DNA of 45,630 nt from an uncultured Lachnospiraceae bacterium (GTDB lineage: Bacteria > Bacillota > Clostridia > Lachnospirales > Lachnospiraceae), in NCBI GenBank assembly GCA_946536155.1, contig CAMNEB010000004.1, positions 1-45,630 on the forward strand. The letters run 5' to 3'. Numbering within the stretch: the stretch's first letter is position 1; every line of letters starts with the position of its first letter. The notes beneath the pieces are model-generated. The model saw nothing but the letters and a program-made list of their open reading frames with translations, was not told the DNA's origin and ran no database searches. Made by a program: the position numbers and the translations under genes. This document shows positions 26,627 to 34,014 of this stretch, piece by piece.

Positions 26627-27499
26627 ATGGAAGAATTTAAGCCGGTAAAAGAGGGGAAGGTAAGGGAGATCTACGATAACGGAGATTCTCTCATCATGGT
26701 AGCTACAGACAGGATCAGCTGTTTCGACGTGATCCTCGGCAACATCGTTACCGGGAAGGGAAAGGTCCTCACCCAGATGTCAAAGTTCTGGTTTGACTAT
26801 ACTTCGGATCTTGTACCCAACCATATGATAACCACCGATAACGACAAGATGCCTGAGTTTTTCAGACAGCCCGGATTTGTCGGCAATTCCATGATGTGCA
26901 AGAAGCTTGAGATGCTCCCTCTCGAGTGCATAGTCAGAGGCTATATAACAGGAAGCGGCTGGGCTTCTTATAAGAAGGACGGCACCGTATGCGGAATAAA
27001 GCTTCCCGAAGGACTCGTTGAGAGCCAGAAGCTCCCTGAGCCCATCTATACTCCCTCAACAAAGGCTGAGATCGGAGATCACGATGAGAACATCTCTTAT
27101 GAGAAGTCCATCGAACACCTCGAGAAATATTATCCCGGAAAGGGAGAAGAGTATGCTTCCAGACTTAAGGAGCTCACTCTTGCCCTCTATAAGAAGTGTG
27201 CGGATTATGCTCTTACCAGAGGCATCATAATCGCAGATACCAAGTTTGAGTTCGGACTTGACGAGAACGGCAATGTCGTCCTTGCGGATGAGATGCTCAC
27301 TCCCGACAGCTCCAGATTCTGGCCCCTTGAAGGATACGAAGCAGGCAAGAGCCAGCCTTCATTCGACAAGCAGTTCGCACGTGACTGGCTCAAGGCTCAT
27401 GACGGAGAGCACAACTGGACTCTTCCCCAGGATATCGTGGACAAGACCATCGAGAAATATCTTGAGGGATATCGTCTTCTCACCGGCAAGGAACTTTGA
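26627..27499 (+). CDS. purC: Phosphoribosylaminoimidazole-succinocarboxamide synthase
   Basis: SAICAR synthase: ATP-dependent joining of aspartate to CAIR in purine synthesis. Motifs seen are KEGKVREIYD near residue 8, ATDRISCFDV near 26, PLECIVRGYITGSGW near 98, and the late IIADTKFEFG and DEMLTPDSSRFW. The 290 residues place it in the longer form of the family. AGAGGTG precedes the ATG. It is followed by purB after 30 bases. Confidence 0.96.
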   Translation: MEEFKPVKEGKVREIYDNGDSLIMVATDRISCFDVILGNIVTGKGKVLTQMSKFWFDYTSDLVPNHMITTDNDKMPEFFRQPGFVGNSMMCKKLEMLPLECIVRGYITGSGWASYKKDGTVCGIKLPEGLVESQKLPEPIYTPSTKAEIGDHDENISYEKSIEHLEKYYPGKGEEYASRLKELTLALYKKCADYALTRGIIIADTKFEFGLDENGNVVLADEMLTPDSSRFWPLEGYEAGKSQPSFDKQFARDWLKAHDGEHNWTLPQDIVDKTIEKYLEGYRLLTGKEL

Positions 27500-27529
27500 T
27501 CATCTGTTTTTTACGGAAAGGTGTTTTAT

Positions 27530-28987
27530 ATGTCTACAGATCGTTATACAAGCCCTCTTTCAGAGAGATATGCAAGTAAGGAAATGCAGTATATTTTCTC
27601 ACAGGACAAGAAGTTTCGTACCTGGAGAAAGCTTTGGATAGCTCTTGCTGAGACCGAAATGGAACTCGGTCTTTCGGAGAACGGCAAGCCGGTCATCACT
27701 CAGGAGATGATCGACGAACTTAAGAGCCACGCAGAGGATATCAATTATGATGTCGCTGTGGAGAGAGAGAAGATCGTACGCCACGATGTAATGAGCCATG
27801 TTTATGCATACGGACAGCAGTGCCCCAAGGCAGCAGGCATCATCCATCTCGGCGCTACCAGCTGCTATGTCGGAGACAATACCGACATCATTATCATGAA
27901 GGAAGCTCTGGTACTTATCCGTAAGAAGCTTCTCAACGTGATCGCCAATCTTGCGGCATTTGCTGATGAATACAAGGATCTTCCCACTCTGGCATTCACT
28001 CATTTCCAGCCCGCACAGCCCACTACCGTAGGCAAGAGAGCGACTCTCTGGCTCAATGAGTTCATGATGGATCTTGAAGATCTTGATTATGTATCCGGAT
28101 CTCTCAAACTCCTCGGTTCCAAGGGGACCACCGGAACACAGGCATCCTTCAAGGAGCTGTTTAACGGAGATGATGAGACCATCGACAAGATCGATCCCAT
28201 GATCGCGGCAAAGATGGGATTTGATTCGGTATATCCCGTATCCGGACAGACCTATTCCCGCAAGGTCGACACCAGAGTCATCAATGTCCTTGCAGGCATC
28301 GCGGCATCCGCACACAAGATGAGCAACGATATCAGACTTCTCCAGCATCTCAAGCAGGTCGAGGAGCCTTTCGAGAAGAGCCAGATCGGATCTTCCGCAA
28401 TGGCTTACAAGAGAAATCCCATGAGATCCGAGAGAATAGCATCTCTTTCCAGATACGTCATGGTGGATGCACTCAATCCCGCCATCACTTCGAGCGTACA
28501 GTGGTTTGAGAGGACGCTTGACGATTCTGCCAATAAGAGACTTTCCGTTCCCGAGGGATTCCTTGCGACGGACGGAATACTCGATCTTTGCATGAACATC
28601 ACCGCAAGAGGCGGAATGAAGGTTTATCCCAAGGTCATCGAGAAGCAGTTCATGGCTGAGATCCCCTTCATGGCTACCGAGAATATCATGATGGATGCCG
28701 TCAAGAACGGCGGAAACAGACAGGAACTTCATGAGAAGATCAGGACTCTTTCCATGGAGGCCGGAAGACATGTCAAGGAAGAGGGCAGGGATAACGATCT
28801 TCTTGAGATGATCGCTGCGGATCCCGACTTCAACATGAGCCTCGAGGACCTTAAAAAGTCCCTTAAGCCCGCAAATTATGTGGGAAGAGCTCCCAGACAG
28901 ACCGAGGTTTATCTCAGGGATGTTGTCAAGCCTGTTCTCGATGCGAATAAGGATGTTCTCGGACTTAATGCAGAGATCAATGTCTGA
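27530..28987 (+). CDS. purB: Adenylosuccinate lyase, long (ADSL-like) form
   Basis: Removes fumarate from SAICAR and from adenylosuccinate. The signature loop GSSAMAYKRNPMRSERI (near 287) and the histidine-bearing HLGATSCYVGDNTD (near 106) are intact. At 485 residues and with the MRSER extension of the signature it resembles the animal-type ADSL more than the ~430-residue Bacillus form. ATG 27530 has GGAAAGG upstream; a GTG at 27521 is less likely. It forms a unit with purC. Confidence 0.95.
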   Translation: MSTDRYTSPLSERYASKEMQYIFSQDKKFRTWRKLWIALAETEMELGLSENGKPVITQEMIDELKSHAEDINYDVAVEREKIVRHDVMSHVYAYGQQCPKAAGIIHLGATSCYVGDNTDIIIMKEALVLIRKKLLNVIANLAAFADEYKDLPTLAFTHFQPAQPTTVGKRATLWLNEFMMDLEDLDYVSGSLKLLGSKGTTGTQASFKELFNGDDETIDKIDPMIAAKMGFDSVYPVSGQTYSRKVDTRVINVLAGIAASAHKMSNDIRLLQHLKQVEEPFEKSQIGSSAMAYKRNPMRSERIASLSRYVMVDALNPAITSSVQWFERTLDDSANKRLSVPEGFLATDGILDLCMNITARGGMKVYPKVIEKQFMAEIPFMATENIMMDAVKNGGNRQELHEKIRTLSMEAGRHVKEEGRDNDLLEMIAADPDFNMSLEDLKKSLKPANYVGRAPRQTEVYLRDVVKPVLDANKDVLGLNAEINV

Positions 28988-29001
28988 TCCGTATTTTTCA
29001 C

Positions 29002-29030
29002 TTTACTAAAATAAAGTGTTCATTTATAAT
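29002..29030 (+). promoter_or_regulatory. purA promoter
   Basis: TTTACT (29002-29007), 17 bases, TATAAT (29025-29030), start expected near 29037. A second TATAAT at 29066-29071 has no clear -35. Confidence 0.6.
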
Positions 29031-29043
29031 GTTACAGGCTAAA

Positions 29044-29062
29044 ATGCGAAACGGTTTCGCAT
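29044..29062 (+). promoter_or_regulatory. Perfect palindrome at the purA start, probable operator
   Basis: ATGCGAAAC-G-GTTTCGCAT, nine-base arms around one G. It lies just downstream of the expected start site and upstream of a second -10. It resembles LacI/GalR-family operators, whose half-sites often contain GAAAC, though most of those have an even centre. Confidence 0.6.
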
Positions 29063-29090
29063 GTCTATAATATGAAAGGCGGATAATCTA

Positions 29091-30383
29091 ATGGTTTCAG
29101 CTATCGTTGGTGCCAACTGGGGTGACGAAGGAAAGGGCAAGATGACGGATATGCTTGCCGCTGATTCCGATATAGTCATCAGATTTCAGGGCGGAGCAAA
29201 TGCAGGACATACAATAGTCAACAACTATGGCAAATTTGCTCTTCATACACTTCCCTCCGGAGTGTTCTATTCCCATACGACATCCATCATCGGAAACGGT
29301 GTGGCACTTAACATACCTCTTTTGATAGAAGAGATTGAAGGACTCGTGGCAAAGGGAGTTCCCAAGCCCCATATCCTCGTTTCGGACCGTGCACAGGTGG
29401 TAATGCCTTATCACATTCTTTTCGATGTATGCGAAGAGAAGAGACTGGCAGGAAAATCCTTCGGATCCACCAAGTCCGGCATCGCTCCTTTTTATTCCGA
29501 CAAGTATGCAAAGATCGGATTCCAGGTAAGCGAGCTGTTTGACGATGAGCTTCTTGAGGAGAAGGTTCCCAGAGTCCTCGTTCAGAAGAATGTTCTCTTA
29601 AGAGAGCTTTATCATGAGCCTGAGATCTCCGTTGAGGAGACCCTCGCAACTCTCAGAAAATACAGGGATATGATCGCACCTTATGTATGTGATGTTTCTC
29701 TTTTCCTTGATGAAGCGCTCAAGGCAGGCAAGAAGATCCTTCTCGAGGGTCAGCTGGGAACGATGAAGGATCCCGATCACGGAATCTATCCCATGGTAAC
29801 ATCCTCCTCGACCCTCGCTTCCTACGGCGCTATCGGCGCAGGTATCCCTCCTTACGAGATCAAGAGGATCGTCACCGTATGCAAGGCTTATTCATCGGCA
29901 GTAGGAGCCGGAGCATTCGTTTCCGAGATATTCGGAGATGAGGCAGAAGAGCTCAGAAAGCACGGCGGAGACGGCGGAGAGTACGGAGCTACCACCGGAC
30001 GTCCCAGAAGAGTCGGCTGGTTTGACTGTGTCGCTTCCAGATACGGATGCAGACTTCAGGGCACCACAGAGGTTGCCTTTACAGTCCTCGATATACTCAA
30101 GTACCTCGATGAGATCCCCGTATGCGTGGCTTACGAGATAGACGGAAAGGAGACCAAAGACTTCCCTGTCACCTGCAAGCTCGAAAAGGCTAAGCCCGTT
30201 CTCAAGACATTCAAGGGCTGGAAGACCGATATCAGAGGCATCAAGAACTATGATGATCTTCCCGCAGAGTGCAAAGAGTACGTTGAGTTCATTGAAAAAG
30301 AGATCGGATATCCCATCACCATGATATCCAACGGACCTTCGAGAGATGATATCATCTACCGTAAGTCAGCACTTCAGAAATAA
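29091..30383 (+). CDS. purA: Adenylosuccinate synthase
   Basis: GTP-dependent joining of aspartate to IMP, the first step to AMP. The N-terminus has GANWGDEGKGKMTD (residues 7-20) with the catalytic Asp, then GGANAGHT (near 35), STKSGIAPFYSDK (near 127) and TTGRPRRVGWFD (near 303). The length of 430 is normal. AAAGGCGG is upstream of the ATG. A strong terminator follows, so it is a single-gene unit separate from purCB, with its own palindromic control site. Confidence 0.97.
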   Translation: MVSAIVGANWGDEGKGKMTDMLAADSDIVIRFQGGANAGHTIVNNYGKFALHTLPSGVFYSHTTSIIGNGVALNIPLLIEEIEGLVAKGVPKPHILVSDRAQVVMPYHILFDVCEEKRLAGKSFGSTKSGIAPFYSDKYAKIGFQVSELFDDELLEEKVPRVLVQKNVLLRELYHEPEISVEETLATLRKYRDMIAPYVCDVSLFLDEALKAGKKILLEGQLGTMKDPDHGIYPMVTSSSTLASYGAIGAGIPPYEIKRIVTVCKAYSSAVGAGAFVSEIFGDEAEELRKHGGDGGEYGATTGRPRRVGWFDCVASRYGCRLQGTTEVAFTVLDILKYLDEIPVCVAYEIDGKETKDFPVTCKLEKAKPVLKTFKGWKTDIRGIKNYDDLPAECKEYVEFIEKEIGYPITMISNGPSRDDIIYRKSALQK

Positions 30384-30395
30384 GCAATAAAGGAT

Positions 30396-30424
30396 ACCGG
30401 AATCTCTTCGGAGGTTCCGGTTTT
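30396..30424 (+). terminator. Terminator after purA with a UUCG loop
   Basis: ACCGGAATCTC and GAGGTTCCGGT form an 11-bp stem (one T-G pair) closed by a C(TTCG)G tetraloop, followed by TTTT. Confidence 0.9.
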
Positions 30425-30432
30425 AAGATATT

Positions 30433-31038
30433 ATGATAAAAAATATTGTTTTCGATATAGGAAATGTACTGACCGATTTCAGGTGGCAGGGGTTTTTGAA
30501 GGATAAGGGATTTGACGATGAGATGGTCGCCCGTATCGGAAAAGCGACAGTGGAAGGCCCCTACTGGAAAGAGTTCGACAGGGGAGGCATGAGCCATGAC
30601 GAGATCTTGGGACTCATGGCAAAGGAAGCGCCTGAGATAGCTGATAACATAATAAAAGCCTTTTCCGATACCCACGGTATGGTTACCGGAAGAGACTATG
30701 CGATCCCCTGGATAAAGAGCCTTAAGGAAGAAGGCTACAGGGTATATTATCTTTCGAATTTTTCCGAAAAAGCGGCAAGAGAGTGCAGTAAGGCTCTGGG
30801 GTTCATCAGTTTCTGCGATGGCGGGATCTTAAGCTGCACCGTTAAGATCATAAAGCCCGATCACAGGATATATGAGCTTTTATGTGAGAGATTTGACTTA
30901 GAGCCCGCAGAGTGCGTTTTCTTAGATGATACCGAAGCAAATGTCACCGCAGCAAAAGAGTGCGGATTTGAAGCAATCGTCTTTACCGATAAAGAAAGCG
31001 CCTGCGCAGGATTAAGGAGTCTCGGAGTCAGAGCCTGA
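30433..31038 (+). CDS. HAD-superfamily hydrolase, YihX-like
   Basis: A 201-residue phosphatase-like protein. Motif I is FDIGNVLTDF (residues 6-15), with the nucleophile Asp and Gly-Asn where many HADs have a second Asp; this is normal for the YihX group. Motif II is LSNF (near 100), motif III KPDH (near 138) and motif IV FLDDTEANV (near 159). YihX relatives act on sugar phosphates, but the substrate here is unknown. The ATG lies 9 bases after the purA terminator and has no clear SD. Its 3' end overlaps a convergent gene by 27 bases. Confidence 0.85.
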   Translation: MIKNIVFDIGNVLTDFRWQGFLKDKGFDDEMVARIGKATVEGPYWKEFDRGGMSHDEILGLMAKEAPEIADNIIKAFSDTHGMVTGRDYAIPWIKSLKEEGYRVYYLSNFSEKAARECSKALGFISFCDGGILSCTVKIIKPDHRIYELLCERFDLEPAECVFLDDTEANVTAAKECGFEAIVFTDKESACAGLRSLGVRA

Positions 31039-31332
31039 ACTTTCCGCATCTCCTTCGGCATTCATTTCGGACAGTGCTTTTCTTGCTTCCTCTTCGCCTT
31101 CAACTTCGGGAGAGCTTGCAATGGTGCGTTTTCCCGTCAATGTGCCGTAGAGCCACAGATATATATATGCTACAATGGGAACGATGACGGTCACAAGCAG
31201 GCACATTGCGAAGAGCTTCGCACTGTTGCCGGGCCAGATGACCGCAACGAAAAGCGTGACCAGATACATCATCACCAGGAGGATGACCACAAGGAGCGCA
31301 CATATTCTTTTCGGAGTCCACTTATTATCCAT
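31012..31332 (-). CDS. Small two-span membrane protein
   Basis: A 106-residue protein with a short basic N-terminus (MDNKWTPKR), two hydrophobic segments (about 12-33 and 40-62), and an acidic Ser/Glu-rich tail. I do not recognise the family. An SD, CGAGGT, lies upstream of the ATG, and a good promoter (31362-31390, - strand) supports it as real. It is convergent with and overlaps the HAD gene. Confidence 0.65.
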   Translation of the reverse strand: MDNKWTPKRICALLVVILLVMMYLVTLFVAVIWPGNSAKLFAMCLLVTVIVPIVAYIYLWLYGTLTGKRTIASSPEVEGEEEARKALSEMNAEGDAESSGSDSETP

Positions 31333-31334
31333 AT

Positions 31335-31363
31335 TTGTACCTCGGATTGCAGTTTATTAAGAT
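31335..31363 (+). promoter_or_regulatory. Promoter for the DUF2974 gene and probably the atp operon
   Basis: TTGTAC (31335-31340), 17 bases, TAAGAT (31358-31363), 47 bases before the GTG start at 31410. It overlaps the divergent promoter. Confidence 0.55.
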
Positions 31364-31390
31364 AGTAACGGATACAGGTGTTTTTTTCAA
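31362..31390 (-). promoter_or_regulatory. Promoter for the small membrane protein
   Basis: On the - strand TTGAAA (31390-31385), 17 bases, TACTAT (31367-31362). Its -10 overlaps the -10 of the opposite promoter by two bases. Confidence 0.6.
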
Positions 31391-31409
31391 TATCGATCGG
31401 AGGAATGAA

Positions 31410-32609
31410 GTGCCTGATACCATACTTGAATACCTTGAAAAACACGGAGACGACGACTTTGCGTGCCTTCCCTTCGGAGAAGTCGATGCACTGATCCTGT
31501 CCCAGTTCTCATATCTTAAATTCGATCATTTTTTCCGGGAGAAGGACCCTGACGATCTGCACATGACCGCTCTTGACAGGATCATATCTTCCCCGGATTT
31601 CGATTCTCTTTTTTCAGATCTCAGATACGAAAAAAACAACAGAAAGCTCTTTGAACTGATGTCCCTCGGCAGGAGGTTTTCGGACCTTTCTCTCGGCGGC
31701 TATATGAACATCGTCGACAGAAAGAGGGATATACAGTTTTCCGCTGTCACGTTCTCTTTTCCCTCGGGCCCTTCGTTTGTGGCATACAGGGGAACGGATG
31801 AGAACATGGTCGGATGGAAAGAGGATTTTAACCTTTCGATCTTAGACCGGATACCCGGCGAGGAAGAGGCGGTAAGGTATCTTGAAAAGGTATCGGGAAG
31901 CCTGAGCGGAAGCTTTTATGTGGGCGGCCATTCAAAGGGCGGCCTGCTTGCCGTATATGCATCTTCTTTAGTGCCAGATCTGATAAAAGAGCGTATAATA
32001 AACATATATTGTTTTGACAGTCCCGCCATCAGAGAGGATATACGCGTAAGGACGGGTTATCCGCTCATAAGGGACAGAATCCTTAAGTATGTTCCACAGA
32101 GCTCTCTCATAGGCATGATCTTCGAGACGGATGACATCTATCATGTGATCAGGAGCTCTGCTCTCGGAGTCCTCCAGCACGATCCCTATACCTGGGTGGT
32201 CAGGGATACCGCATTTGAACCAAGGCCCGCTCTCGATAAGAGCGCCCAGATAGTGAACGGATCGGTCTCAAAGTGGATAGGGGAGCTGGATACCGAAGAG
32301 AGGAGCCACTTCATCGACATAATCTTCAAAGTGGCGGATGCCTGCGATGAGGACGATCTTGTGTCCATCAGCTTAAATCCCATCAGGAATCTGAGGCAGA
32401 TGCTTGACGGATATGAGGAGATGGCGGAAGGGGAGAAACAGTTCCTCAAACAGGTCATAAACGGTCTTGCAAAGGAGACAGAAGGCAATGCCGTAAATGA
32501 GATGCATTCGGGTTTTTCCGAATTCATCGAGAGCGTGGACAGGTGGATCGAAAAAGAAAAAAGCCGCCGGGGTATAACCTATGGAACGCATAGCAGAAGA
32601 GATACTTGA
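31410..32609 (+). CDS. DUF2974 (Mbeg1-like) alpha/beta hydrolase
   Basis: A lipase-fold protein of 399 residues. The start is GTG 31410, six bases after GGAGG, giving a usual DUF2974 beginning (TILEYLEKHGD and then PFGEVDALILSQFSYL). FVAYRGTDE (near 149) is the oxyanion-side strand and GGHSKGG (near 197) holds the nucleophilic Ser. SPAI and later Asp/His are plausible triad partners. The substrate is unknown. The last 29 bases overlap atpB, so the two are translationally coupled and it leads the ATP synthase transcript. Confidence 0.85.
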   Translation: MPDTILEYLEKHGDDDFACLPFGEVDALILSQFSYLKFDHFFREKDPDDLHMTALDRIISSPDFDSLFSDLRYEKNNRKLFELMSLGRRFSDLSLGGYMNIVDRKRDIQFSAVTFSFPSGPSFVAYRGTDENMVGWKEDFNLSILDRIPGEEEAVRYLEKVSGSLSGSFYVGGHSKGGLLAVYASSLVPDLIKERIINIYCFDSPAIREDIRVRTGYPLIRDRILKYVPQSSLIGMIFETDDIYHVIRSSALGVLQHDPYTWVVRDTAFEPRPALDKSAQIVNGSVSKWIGELDTEERSHFIDIIFKVADACDEDDLVSISLNPIRNLRQMLDGYEEMAEGEKQFLKQVINGLAKETEGNAVNEMHSGFSEFIESVDRWIEKEKSRRGITYGTHSRRDT

Positions 32610-33270
32610 ACAATTGCAGACGGAAGATGCCTTCTCGGTTGAGATAATGGGCAGGACGATCGGGATATCCGAATCCGTTGTCGTCAGCTGGGTGGTCATC
32701 GGAGTCGTCTTTATAGTGTGCAACATCCTGACAGCGGGAATGAAAGTCAGGAATATCTCCAGAAGACAGGCCCTGGCTGAGTTTCTTGTGGAGAAGGGCG
32801 AGAACCTTGTACTCGGAATGGTGGGTGAAGAGGGTGAAAGATATGTGCCATACCTTTTTTCCGTTCTGATATACATCGGTTTTTCCAACTGTATCGGACT
32901 GTTCGGATTCAAGCCCCCCACCAAGGATATGAACGTCACGGCGGCTCTTGCGATAATGAGCATCATACTGGTGCAGGCCGCGGCCATCAGGAAGAAGAAC
33001 ATCGGTGGATGGCTGAAGAGCTTCACAAAACCCGTGGCTCTGGTAACGCCCATCAATATCCTCGAGCTCGGCATCAAGCCGCTTTCGCTGTGCATGCGAC
33101 TCTTCGGAAACGTTCTGGGCGCATTTGTCATCATGGAGCTTTTGAAGGCAATAGTACCTGCCGTCGTGCCTGCGGTATTTTCACTGTATTTTGATATCTT
33201 CGACGGATTCCTTCAGGCTTATGTATTTGTATTTCTTACAGGAATGTATATAAAAGAAGCACTTGAATAA
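32581..33270 (+). CDS. atpB: F0 ATP synthase subunit a
   Basis: The stator channel subunit that works with the c ring. 229 residues with about five hydrophobic segments. The essential arginine sits in PLSLCMRLFGNVLGAF (near 170), and the last helix has FDGFLQAYVFVFLTGMYI. The N-terminus overlaps the DUF2974 gene. No atpI gene precedes it. Confidence 0.96.
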   Translation: MERIAEEILEQLQTEDAFSVEIMGRTIGISESVVVSWVVIGVVFIVCNILTAGMKVRNISRRQALAEFLVEKGENLVLGMVGEEGERYVPYLFSVLIYIGFSNCIGLFGFKPPTKDMNVTAALAIMSIILVQAAAIRKKNIGGWLKSFTKPVALVTPINILELGIKPLSLCMRLFGNVLGAFVIMELLKAIVPAVVPAVFSLYFDIFDGFLQAYVFVFLTGMYIKEALE

Positions 33271-33299
33271 AACGATCACAGTACACAGGAGGTATGGAA

Positions 33300-33515
33300 A
33301 TGGTAGCATTGGGAGCAAGTATCGCGGCACTTGGGTGCGTGGGAGCGGGAGTCAGCCTCGGAATAGCGACCGCTAAGGCATGTGATGCCTGTGCACGTCA
33401 GCCCGAAGCGGACAGCAAGATCATGAAACTCCTCATTCTCGGAGGAGCTCTTGCAGAGGCAACGGCGATCTATTCGTTCGTTATAGGAGTGCTTATAATC
33501 CTGTTTTTGGGATGA
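33300..33515 (+). CDS. atpE: F0 ATP synthase subunit c
   Basis: The rotor ring proteolipid, two helices joined by the ARQPEA loop. AGGAGG at 33287-33292 is one base from ATG 33294 but seven from ATG 33300, so the latter start is chosen (71 aa). The ion-binding Glu is in ALAEATAIYSF. Compared with the Na+-type c subunit of Ilyobacter, the helix-1 Gln position is Leu (GVSLGIA) and the Ser after the Glu is Ala, so proton coupling is more likely. Confidence 0.95.
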   Translation: MVALGASIAALGCVGAGVSLGIATAKACDACARQPEADSKIMKLLILGGALAEATAIYSFVIGVLIILFLG

Positions 33516-33523
33516 GGTGAGTG

Positions 33524-34000
33524 ATGCTCAGATTTGATATAAATCTTTTGTTTACCATCATAAATGTACTTCTTCTCTTTGCGGTGGTTAAGCTGTTTCT
33601 GATAAAGCCCGTCCATAAGATCCTCGACAAGCGCAGACAGGATGTGGAGGAGAAATACGATGAGGCCGACAAAATGACGGCAGAGGCCATGGAGAGCAGG
33701 AAAAAATACGAAGATTCGATAAATGATATCGAATCCGAGAAGGAGCGCCGTTTCACCGAGGCCAAGAACCAGGCTGCGGGTGAATATGAGAGGCTGATGG
33801 AGCAGGCCAGGAAAGAATCCGGCAAGATCATCGATCAGGCGCGCAAAGAGGCAGAAGAAGAGAGACAGATCAGGCTCCGCAGGGCAAATCAGGAGATCAC
33901 GGATATGGTCGCCAAGGCAGCGGAGAGGATCGTTACTGCCGATCAGAGCGAAGAGATGGACAAAGAGCTCTATGACAGATTCCTTGAGCAGGCTAAATAA
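33524..34000 (+). CDS. atpF: F0 ATP synthase subunit b
   Basis: The peripheral stalk subunit of 158 residues. One membrane span (about 8-25) is followed by a long, highly charged coiled coil (about 40-150), as usual. ATG 33524 is used, after GAGGTGA; a GTG is three bases earlier. There is no delta-like extension at its end, in contrast to the b-delta fusions of mycobacteria. Confidence 0.93.
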   Translation: MLRFDINLLFTIINVLLLFAVVKLFLIKPVHKILDKRRQDVEEKYDEADKMTAEAMESRKKYEDSINDIESEKERRFTEAKNQAAGEYERLMEQARKESGKIIDQARKEAEEERQIRLRRANQEITDMVAKAAERIVTADQSEEMDKELYDRFLEQAK

Positions 34001-34014
34001 GGGGGAGCAGGGTA

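Noticed and set aside
27599-28771. Long antisense ORF of 390 codons
   Set aside because: A shadow of purB produced by its codon bias; it has no recognisable domains or ribosome site.
28999-29018. CACTTTA/TAAAGTG inverted repeat after purB as a terminator
   Set aside because: It is AT-rich with a short stem and no T-tract, and it overlaps the purA -35; it is more likely part of the promoter region or chance.
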